From NCBI GenBank assembly GCA_013696015.1, contig JACCZI010000015.1, forward strand, positions 1-7,995: 7,995 nucleotides of DNA, given 5' to 3'. The stretch is from Nocardioidaceae bacterium (GTDB lineage Bacteria > Actinomycetota > Actinomycetes > Propionibacteriales > Nocardioidaceae). A program made the position numbers and the translations under genes. Positions 1 to 5,110 of this stretch are shown here, piece by piece (the first letter of the stretch is position 1; the number at the start of each line of letters is the position of its first letter). The notes under the pieces are model-generated. The model did not search any database. It was not told the DNA's origin and saw nothing but the letters and a program-made list of their open reading frames with translations.

Positions 1-1829
1 CCATGGCCGGTGACCGTCTCGAAGGCGCCAAGCGAGCGCTGACGTCGCTCGTCGACCGGCTCGACCCCGCCGACTGCTTCGGGCTCGTCTCGTTCGACGA
101 CCAGGTCCGAGTCGAGGTCTCCGCCGGCCCTACGACTGACAAGTCGGCGATCAAGACGCGCATCGCTGCGATCGACGCCGGGAGTTGCACCGACCTGTCC
201 TCGGGCTACCTGCGCGGACTACAGGAGGCGCAGCGCGTCGCAGGTGACGCGGGCGGCAGCGTGCTGTTGATCAGCGACGGCCACGCCAACGCGGGTATGA
301 CCGAGCCTGACCAGCTGGGCTCGGTCGCGGCGACGTACGCCCGTCGAGGTATTTCGACCTCTGCGCTCGGCTTCGGGCTCGGGTACGACGAGCGACTGCT
401 ATCCGCCACAGCCCGCGGTGGCCGCGGCAACGAGCTGTTCGCCGAGGACGCCGACCGGGCGACCGCCCTGATCACCGGCGAGGTCGAGGAGCTGCTCAAC
501 CAGTCGGTGCAGGCGGCGTCGCTGCTCGTCCGCATGTCATCGCACGTTCGCGGTGTCCGCCTGGCCAACGAGCTGCCCGCGTCGATGGTCGCGGACGGCC
601 TGCTGGTGGAGCTCGGCGGTTTCTACGCCGACGAGCAGCGCAAGCTGCTGATCAGCTTCGACATTCCCGCGATGGTGCGCCTGGGCCACGCCGACATAGC
701 CACCCTCGAGCTGCGGTACGTCGACGTGACCACGCTCAAGGAGCAGACGGTCACGATCCTGCTGCGCGTCAACGTCGTCCCCGGGGACGAGGCCGCCGGT
801 CGGGTCGCGAACCCGGTCGTGGTCACCGAGCTGGCGTTCCAGACCGCCCAGCGCGCCAAGCGTCAGGCGTCGCATCGGCTCTCCGCGGGTGACGGCACCG
901 GTGCCGTCGGCGATCTGCGCACCGCCAGCGCCGCGCTGGCCGACGCCATGGCGTGCGCCTCGCCGGAGGCAGCGGACGGGCTGTCGGCCGAGGCCGCGGT
1001 GCTCGACGAGATGATGGCCGAGGTCGCGTACGGCGATCACAGCAGGGCGGCCAATTCGCGCCGCGATCGCCAGGGTGAGGGTCACCGGGCTCGGCAGCTA
1101 CGGTCCGACGACATACGCCAGCATGAGCCGTTCGCGGAGCCGCTCGTCCTGGGTGACCAGCACATCGCCGAGCCGTTCGGTCACGGCGACGTAGACCATG
1201 TCGTAGACGGGATGCTCGTCGTATCGTCTCGACAGCTCCCAGGCCCGATCGAGGTCGCGCCGTTCATCGATAATCTCGATCGGCGCGCGGCGCAGCCGCG
1301 AGTACGCCCGGTCCGCCGCCATGCCGTCCCACCGGCCACGCCGACATCCGGTGAGCAGCGCGTTGGCGACCTCCTCGAACAGCAGCCGAGGCGCAAACAC
1401 CGATGCCGAGGCCTCGGCCAGCTGCCGGAGAAGGCGTCGAGCAGGGTTGGTCGGATCGACATCTGGTGCTACCCAGTCGACGACGACGCTCGCGTCCACG
1501 ACCGTCACGGTCGCCTCGCATTCGTCACGCCTTCGTCACGAGCCGCTCGATCGTCGAACACGAGATCGCTCGCCGTCTCGCTCGAGCCGGCCGGTCCGGC
1601 ACTGGCCTCCTGGGCCCACTCCTGCAAGGTCACCCCGGCCCCATCGCTTCTCGACGCTCCCACGAGCCGGAGGACGTCGTCTCGTGCCACGATCAGCCGC
1701 CGCCCTCGCCGCCGCGCCGGCAGCCTGCCGCTCCACACCCAACGACGGATGGTCTCGGGTGTTCGTGCTGCAAGCGCTGCAGCCTCGCGAACGTCCACCA
1801 TTACTACACCACTGTCACTCTTCATGTAG
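1..1829 (+). CDS. VWA domain protein, 5'-truncated by window, 3' end probably frameshifted
   Basis: C-terminal part of a von Willebrand factor A domain protein. The gene starts upstream of the window: the first visible Met (position 3) follows cc and reads M-A-G-D-R-L, which fits the residue after the Ser-Gly-Ser of a MIDAS motif DxSGSM, so it is internal. Numbering from that Met, the remaining metal-site residues are Thr63 (in SCTDLSSG) and Asp92 (in LLISDGHANAG). The Rossmann-like VWA fold ends near residue 165, followed by a beta-rich region (about 170-260) and a helical tail (about 275-350). This layout is common in actinobacterial VWA proteins that bind a divalent metal and a protein partner; the partner is unknown here. 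Recognisable sequence stops at about residue 350 (position 1052). After that the frame continues for about 258 Arg-rich, low-complexity residues antisense to two convincing genes and ends at TAG 1827-1829. That tail is probably not native. One extra base near 1055 would give a Lys-Phe-Ala continuation and a TGA stop at 1076-1078. VWA identity is secure; the 3' boundary is not. Confidence 0.8.
   Translation, partial: MAGDRLEGAKRALTSLVDRLDPADCFGLVSFDDQVRVEVSAGPTTDKSAIKTRIAAIDAGSCTDLSSGYLRGLQEAQRVAGDAGGSVLLISDGHANAGMTEPDQLGSVAATYARRGISTSALGFGLGYDERLLSATARGGRGNELFAEDADRATALITGEVEELLNQSVQAASLLVRMSSHVRGVRLANELPASMVADGLLVELGGFYADEQRKLLISFDIPAMVRLGHADIATLELRYVDVTTLKEQTVTILLRVNVVPGDEAAGRVANPVVVTELAFQTAQRAKRQASHRLSAGDGTGAVGDLRTASAALADAMACASPEAADGLSAEAAVLDEMMAEVAYGDHSRAANSRRDRQGEGHRARQLRSDDIRQHEPFAEPLVLGDQHIAEPFGHGDVDHVVDGMLVVSSRQLPGPIEVAPFIDNLDRRAAQPRVRPVRRHAVPPATPTSGEQRVGDLLEQQPRRKHRCRGLGQLPEKASSRVGRIDIWCYPVDDDARVHDRHGRLAFVTPSSRAARSSNTRSLAVSLEPAGPALASWAHSCKVTPAPSLLDAPTSRRTSSRATISRRPRRRAGSLPLHTQRRMVSGVRAASAAASRTSTITTPLSLFM
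1098..1508 (-). CDS. PIN domain toxin, VapC-like ribonuclease
   Basis: A 136-residue PIN domain protein, the usual size for a VapC-type toxin. PIN toxins are metal-dependent endoribonucleases that cut tRNA or rRNA when free of their antitoxin. The expected acidic residues are present: Asp5 in the N-terminal strand (VVDASVVVDW), Glu46 in the FEEVANALL helix, Asp103 in HPVYDMVYVAV and Asp121 in VLVTQDERL. The set therefore looks catalytically complete. The start is GTG at 1508, which overlaps the stop of the upstream antitoxin gene as GTGA, so translation is probably coupled. It lies antisense to the long extension of the VWA frame. The RNA target cannot be read from the sequence. The family call is firm; assignment as VapC proper rather than another PIN toxin is inference from size, motifs and pairing. 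Confidence 0.88.
   Translation of the reverse strand: MTVVDASVVVDWVAPDVDPTNPARRLLRQLAEASASVFAPRLLFEEVANALLTGCRRGRWDGMAADRAYSRLRRAPIEIIDERRDLDRAWELSRRYDEHPVYDMVYVAVTERLGDVLVTQDERLRERLMLAYVVGP
1505..1825 (-). CDS. MerR/excisionase-like HTH antitoxin paired with PIN toxin
   Basis: A 106-residue protein with an N-terminal helix-turn-helix of the MerR/excisionase (HTH_17-like) type at about residues 10-57: DVREAAALAARTPETIRRWV gives the helix-turn-recognition helix, and SGRLPARRRGRRLIVARDDV the basic wing and following strand. The C-terminal half (about 60-106) is Ala/Ser/Glu/Asp-rich and probably flexible, as expected for the segment that wraps the toxin. By position it is the antitoxin and probable autorepressor of the PIN gene, whose GTG overlaps its TGA. 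It is not a classical AbrB- or RHH-type VapB. Start choice: ATG at 1825 has no Shine-Dalgarno but sits 6 nt after a good -10 hexamer, suggesting a leaderless mRNA. An internal ATG at 1801 (Met9), immediately before the HTH, is the alternative and also lacks a clear ribosome site. Antitoxin role is inferred from architecture and linkage. Confidence 0.8.
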   Translation of the reverse strand: MKSDSGVVMVDVREAAALAARTPETIRRWVWSGRLPARRRGRRLIVARDDVLRLVGASRSDGAGVTLQEWAQEASAGPAGSSETASDLVFDDRAARDEGVTNARRP

Positions 1830-1831
1830 AT

Positions 1832-1837
1832 AAAGTA
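1832..1837 (-). promoter_or_regulatory. Candidate -10 of the toxin-antitoxin operon, leaderless type
   Basis: On the minus strand the hexamer TACTTT fits the actinobacterial TANNNT -10 pattern and is followed by six bases (ATCTAC) and then the antitoxin ATG at 1825. This is the geometry of a leaderless transcript starting at the A of ATG. The stretch is notably A+T-rich for this window. No convincing -35 is seen at 17-18 bp spacing. The flanks GTAG (1826-1829) and CTAC (1838-1841 region, read on the plus strand as actac) also form a short inverted repeat around the hexamer. Prediction only. Confidence 0.35.
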
Positions 1838-1850
1838 CTACGCTATGCGA

Positions 1851-1869
1851 GCTCCGCAGCTGGCGGAGC
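1851..1869. promoter_or_regulatory. Perfect 7-bp-arm palindrome upstream of the antitoxin gene, candidate operator
   Basis: GCTCCGC, then a 5-base centre AGCTG, then GCGGAGC: a perfect inverted repeat 26 bp upstream of the antitoxin start and overlapping the expected -35 region. The location suits an autoregulatory operator bound by a dimer of the HTH antitoxin. It could instead fold as a short hairpin in the transcript reading through from the YbjN-like gene; there is no T-tract. In G+C-rich DNA such a repeat can also arise by chance. Confidence 0.35.
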
Positions 1870-1976
1870 ACGGCCGCACCGCCGGCCGGCTTACCGAGCG
1901 AGTCGCGAAGCGCCTGCCACATCACCCGTGCGCTAGAGGTGACAGAGGTCCGGGTGCTCTGGGACGCATCGGCACG

Positions 1977-2417
1977 TCACGCCCCCTCGGACTCGATCGG
2001 CTCCGCATCGGCCGGGAAGGGGGTCTGCCCGTCGAACATCGCGGCCAGCATCACGCCCAGCTCGTGGCCGAGGGTACCCACGCACGCGCAGCTCTCGGCC
2101 AGCTCCTCCGGCGTCACTGCGGACGCCGGGATGTTGTCCTCCATCACGACTACCCCGTCGCGCACGTAGACGCGACCACGGAGCAGCCCGGCGGTCAGGT
2201 CGTTCAGCTCCCGCAACAACGCCACCGACCCTTTGACACCGAGCGCCGCGTGCGCAAACACCTCGACCCTCAGGAACGGCTCCTCACAGATGCGCACCCA
2301 GCACGCCGCCGTCCCCCAACGGAACGGGTAGTCCCCGTCCGCGTCCGGCACCGGAGGCCCGGTCAAGCCCACCCGGAGCAACTTCTCGACGTACGCCCGA
2401 AACCACTCGATCTGCAT
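1977..2417 (-). CDS. YbjN/CesT-like (TY-Chap) small protein
   Basis: A 146-residue acidic soluble protein with no signal peptide or membrane segment. The pattern matches actinobacterial YbjN/type-III-chaperone-like (TY-Chap) domains: an N-terminal helix (QIEWFRAYVEKLL), then PDADGDYPFRWGTAACWVRI and LRVEVFAHAAL strands, the LLRELNDLTAGLLRGRVYVRDG helix-strand unit (about 67-88), VVVMEDNIPA, and the closing helix pair TPEELAESCACVGTLGHELGVMLAAMF. The family is thought to bind peptides or act as a chaperone; the exact role and partner here are unknown. Start: ATG at 2417 is preceded by AAGGGGGG eight bases upstream and opens exactly at the conserved region. The frame is open further upstream to 2552, but that extension is Arg/Cys/Pro-rich, unlike the family, and would overlap the divergent methyltransferase start. 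It shares strand with the toxin-antitoxin pair 150 bp downstream but is probably a separate unit. Confidence 0.72.
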   Translation of the reverse strand: MQIEWFRAYVEKLLRVGLTGPPVPDADGDYPFRWGTAACWVRICEEPFLRVEVFAHAALGVKGSVALLRELNDLTAGLLRGRVYVRDGVVVMEDNIPASAVTPEELAESCACVGTLGHELGVMLAAMFDGQTPFPADAEPIESEGA

Positions 2418-2550
2418 GATCTCAACCCCCCTTGTACTCGGCATCCTGACAGGAGGGTCTGACAGTCGTCGGGCGGCAGAGGCACACCGTTGGGTCGGGT
2501 TAGTGAGGGCGCCGGCGCATCGATGTACGAGACGTTCCATGCTGATGCCC
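2418..2550. promoter_or_regulatory. Divergent intergenic region with CTGACAG direct repeat
   Basis: This 133-bp gap between two divergently read genes should hold both promoters. I cannot pick a -10/-35 pair with confidence on either strand. It contains the heptamer CTGACAG twice, at 2446-2452 and 2459-2465, start to start 13 bp. The first copy sits in the near-palindrome CCTGACAGG. A shared regulator site is possible but unsupported beyond the repeat itself. Confidence 0.3.
2426..2433 (-). promoter_or_regulatory. Ribosome binding site fixing the YbjN-like start
   Basis: Minus-strand AAGGGGGG ends eight bases before ATG 2417. It is the only purine-rich site near a start in this frame and argues against the longer upstream reading. 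Confidence 0.5.
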
Positions 2551-3228
2551 ATGGCTGACTCACACCGACACCCTGTCTTCGCCCGTGCCTACGCGTGGCT
2601 GAGCCAGCGGATGGAGCCAGAGCTCGCTCCCCACCGGCGCCGGCTGCTCGCGGGACTGACCGGCCGGGTCGTCGAGCTGGGTGCAGGCAACGGGCTCAAC
2701 TTCGCTCACTACCCCGCCTCCGTGACGCAGGTGCTCGCGGTGGAACCAGAGCCTCACCTTCGCGGGCTCGCTGAAACGGCTGCACGCGAGGCGCGTGTCC
2801 ACGTGGTCGTGGTCGACGGCGACGGCTCGCGACTTCCGGTGGCCGATGCCAGCGTCGCCGCTGCCGTTACCTCGTTGGTGCTCTGCTCTGTGCCCGACCC
2901 GGCCGCAGCCTTGGCCGAGATCCGCCGGGTGTTGCGCCCTGGCGGCCAGTTGCGGTTCTTCGAGCACATCCGCGCCGACAACCCCGTGCTGAACCGTGTG
3001 CAACGCAGCCTCGACGCGACGATCTGGCCACGCATCGCCGGCGGCTGCCACACCAACCGCGACACGATAGGGGCCATCGAGACCGCCGGCTTCCGCATCG
3101 ACCGAGTCGCGCGGTTCATGTTCCCAGACGTCCGGGTGGCACTGCCCACATCACCGCACGTCCTGGGAACGGCAACCAGTAGCGCAGTCGGATCGCCGAC
3201 CCCCTTCGTCGACATCGAGCGGGGCTAA
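2551..3228 (+). CDS. Class I SAM-dependent methyltransferase, METTL7/TMT1-like
   Basis: A 225-residue Rossmann-fold methyltransferase. Motif I is VVELGAGNGLNF (40-51); the acidic residue that contacts the SAM ribose is Glu65 in AVEPEPHL. VVDGDGSRLPVADASV (88-102) is the adenine-side region, VTSLVLCSVPD (106-116) motif IV, and RVLRPGGQLRFFEH (126-139) the post-motif. The C-terminal part GGCHTNRDTIGAIETAGF (164-181) and SPHVLGTA (201-208) closely resemble the human METTL7A/B (TMT1) thiol methyltransferases, which also have TLVLCSV, VRRVLRPGG, a GC..TR.T motif and a PH.G.A end. The substrate may therefore be a small thiol or other xenobiotic, but this is inference. Unlike METTL7, there is no N-terminal membrane helix here. 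Start: ATGs at 2539, 2545 and 2551 are all possible with only weak ribosome sites; 2551 precedes the family-like HPVFARAYAW. The frame is open back to 2416, overlapping the divergent gene, which is unlikely. It converges on recD, with 4 bp between stops. Confidence 0.82.
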   Translation: MADSHRHPVFARAYAWLSQRMEPELAPHRRRLLAGLTGRVVELGAGNGLNFAHYPASVTQVLAVEPEPHLRGLAETAAREARVHVVVVDGDGSRLPVADASVAAAVTSLVLCSVPDPAAALAEIRRVLRPGGQLRFFEHIRADNPVLNRVQRSLDATIWPRIAGGCHTNRDTIGAIETAGFRIDRVARFMFPDVRVALPTSPHVLGTATSSAVGSPTPFVDIERG

Positions 3229-3252
3229 GGACTCATCCGCGCAGCCCGCTCG
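3216..3252. terminator. Candidate bidirectional hairpin at the methyltransferase/recD convergence
   Basis: Arms CGAGCGGGGCT (3216-3226) and AGCCCGCTCG (3243-3252) pair over 10 bp with one bulged G, around a 16-base loop. The hairpin covers the TAA of the methyltransferase (3226-3228) and the TGA of recD (3233-3235). No T-tract follows on either strand, but high-G+C actinobacteria often have hairpins without U-tracts at gene ends. A symmetrical stem could serve both transcripts. Prediction only. Confidence 0.4.
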
Positions 3253-5110
3253 CCCGCGCCACCCGGCGCGACACCGCCCGGCGCACGGCCGCCTCCGATC
3301 CGATGACGCGCACCTGCGACTGCGCACGGGTCACCGCGGTGTACAGCAGCTCGCGGGTCAGCGCCCGGGACTGCTCCGGTGGCAACACCAACGTCACACG
3401 GTCGAACTGGCTGCCCTGGGCCTTGTGGACCGTCATGGCATGCACGGTCTGCACCGCCGAGAGCCGGTGAAGACTGAGCAGCCTGGGCTCGCCGCTGCGG
3501 GCGAAGGCGGCCTGCAAGCCCTCCTCACCGCCGTCGACCACCACACCGCTATCGCCGTTGAACAGCTCGATCTCGTAGTCGTTGGCCGTCACCAGCAGCG
3601 GCTGCCCTCGGTACCACATGCCTGCGTCCGGTGGCCGGCCCAGCGCCTCGGCCAGCCACCGCTCGACCTGCTCGGTCCAGTGCGTCGCGCCGTACGGACC
3701 GCGCCGGTGAGCACACAGAAGTCGGTGCCGACCCAAGGCCACCAACGCCTCCCGGGCGTGCTCGGCGTCCGCGACCTGGATGAGCGCCCGCGAGGCCGAA
3801 ACCACGTCGTCGCGCAGCCCGCCGAGCTGGCCGGAGGTCAGCGGCCCGTCGTCCGCGACCTCGACATACGACACCTCCGGTCTGCCTTCGCGCAGCAGCG
3901 CCAGCACGACATCCTCGTCCCGGTCCCGAATCGCAGCGGCCAACGCCCCGATCTCCGCTCCGAAGCGACGAATCACCGTGAGCCCCACGATCCCGTTGCG
4001 CAGCTCAGCCGGGTCGGCGTCCGCAACGTCCGCGGGGGCCACCTCCGCCAGCTGCGCCGGCACCGTTGCTCCCGTCGGCGCCGGCCGCGCGACGACGTCA
4101 CCGAGCACCGCACCGACCTCCACCGACGTGAGCTGATCCGGGTCGCCGACCAGCACCAACCGTGCCATCGGCTGCAGCGCCTCCATCAACCGCGACATCT
4201 GCGTGAGCGACACCATCGACGTCTCGTCGACGACGACCACGTCGTACGGCAGCCGGTCGTGGCGGTCGTGGCGGAAGCGACTCCGGCTACCGGGTTTGCG
4301 CCCCAGCAGCCGGTGCAGAGTGGAAGCAGTGACGCCGGGAATTTCCAGTCCGCGCACCGCCTCTTCGAGTCGGGCGGCCGCCTTGCCCGTCGGCGCCGCC
4401 AAGGCGATGCGCGGCGACGGCCCGGGCAGCGAACGAAACAGCTCGATGATGCGCGCCACCGTGGTCGTCTTGCCGGTCCCAGGGCCACCAGCAATGACCG
4501 TGATCGACCTCAGCACCGCCGTGGCCGCCGCCAACCGCTGCCGGTCTGGCTCCTCGTCGGGGAAGAGTCGCGCCAGCTCGGCCCTCAAGGCGTCAGCGTC
4601 GACGGGCGGCACGGCACGCGACGCCCGGGCGTCGAGCTCCTCGCGTACCAGCTGCTCCTGCCGCCAGTAACGGTCGAGATAGAGCAGCGGCCCGACCAGG
4701 CGCAGCGGATGACCGGTCTGCGAGCTCGACGAAGCCGGCACCTGTGAGTCTCCGACCGCGACCAGCGGGCTGGCGGCGGTCACCTCGAGCCACTCCCCCG
4801 GGTCCGGCCACGGCAACGCATCAAGGTCGGTGCCCGAGTCGTCGTCGGACGTCACCGTCTCCCGCTGGCCGGGCAGGTCGACGCAGACCGATCCGAGTCG
4901 TACGCCGCGTACCGCCAGCGCCACCGCAAGCAGCACCCGTTCGTCCGGTTCCTCTCCCAGCCGGCTGAGCCGCGCTGCGACATGCACGTCGGCGGCAGTC
5001 AGCACCCCGGCCGAGTTGAACGTACGCAACAACCCGGTCGCCCCGAGCGCCAGCCGGACGTCGTAGGGGTCACCCTCGTCCACCAAGGCTGGCTCTTCAA
5101 CGACCGTCAC
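3233..5110 (-). CDS. recD: RecBCD subunit RecD, 5'-3' DNA helicase
   Basis: A 625-residue superfamily 1B helicase, close to the usual RecD length (about 575-610). RecD is the 5'-to-3' motor of the RecBCD helicase-nuclease, which processes double-strand DNA ends. An N-terminal RecB-contacting domain (about 1-165) is followed by Walker A AGGPGTGKTTT (207-217), APTGKAAARL (239-248), STLHRLLG (263-270), Walker B VVVDETSMV (292-300), LVGDPDQL (320-327), RRFGAEIGALAAAIR (381-395), then VHAMTVHKAQGSQFD (556-570) and LLYTAVTRAQ (588-597). Every helicase motif is intact. The start is GTG at 5110, overlapping the recB stop as GTGA, so translation is coupled and subunits are made in step. No separate ribosome site is evident. 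The same frame stays open upstream to 6562, but only as a shadow of recB. In mycobacteria RecBCD mainly supports single-strand annealing while AdnAB feeds RecA recombination; whether that holds here is unknown. Confidence 0.95.
   Translation of the reverse strand: MTVVEEPALVDEGDPYDVRLALGATGLLRTFNSAGVLTAADVHVAARLSRLGEEPDERVLLAVALAVRGVRLGSVCVDLPGQRETVTSDDDSGTDLDALPWPDPGEWLEVTAASPLVAVGDSQVPASSSSQTGHPLRLVGPLLYLDRYWRQEQLVREELDARASRAVPPVDADALRAELARLFPDEEPDRQRLAAATAVLRSITVIAGGPGTGKTTTVARIIELFRSLPGPSPRIALAAPTGKAAARLEEAVRGLEIPGVTASTLHRLLGRKPGSRSRFRHDRHDRLPYDVVVVDETSMVSLTQMSRLMEALQPMARLVLVGDPDQLTSVEVGAVLGDVVARPAPTGATVPAQLAEVAPADVADADPAELRNGIVGLTVIRRFGAEIGALAAAIRDRDEDVVLALLREGRPEVSYVEVADDGPLTSGQLGGLRDDVVSASRALIQVADAEHAREALVALGRHRLLCAHRRGPYGATHWTEQVERWLAEALGRPPDAGMWYRGQPLLVTANDYEIELFNGDSGVVVDGGEEGLQAAFARSGEPRLLSLHRLSAVQTVHAMTVHKAQGSQFDRVTLVLPPEQSRALTRELLYTAVTRAQSQVRVIGSEAAVRRAVSRRVARASGLRG

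Larger units (their letters stand above)
1053..1829 (+). other. Spurious or read-through extension of the VWA frame
   Basis: This stretch is open in the VWA frame but reads as Arg/Pro/His-rich sequence with no domain I recognise. All of it beyond about 1098 is antisense to the PIN toxin (1098-1508) and HTH antitoxin (1505-1825), both of which show family motifs. In high-G+C DNA the frame opposite a real gene is often open by chance. I list it so that the 608-residue reading from position 3 is not taken at face value: the true VWA gene probably ends near 1078 by a sequencing error or real frameshift, or the cell makes an aberrantly long C-terminus. Confidence 0.6.

Noticed and set aside
1074..1086. 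Short inverted repeat GGTGA/TCACC as terminator between the VWA and PIN genes
   Set aside because: Only 5 bp per arm with a 3-base loop and no T-tract; too weak to call in DNA of this composition.
1845..2462. 205-codon plus-strand frame opposite the YbjN-like gene
   Set aside because: Arg/His/Pro-rich shadow of the YbjN-like gene with no recognisable domain.
2416..2550. N-terminal extension of the methyltransferase from ATG 2416
   Set aside because: It would overlap the start codon of the divergent gene, its residues do not look like the family, and a family-like N-terminus begins at 2551.
3425..4747. Open frame of 440 codons on the plus strand opposite recD
   Set aside because: Arg/His/Gln-rich with no domain, fully antisense to a gene with every RecD motif. 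It is a typical high-G+C shadow frame.
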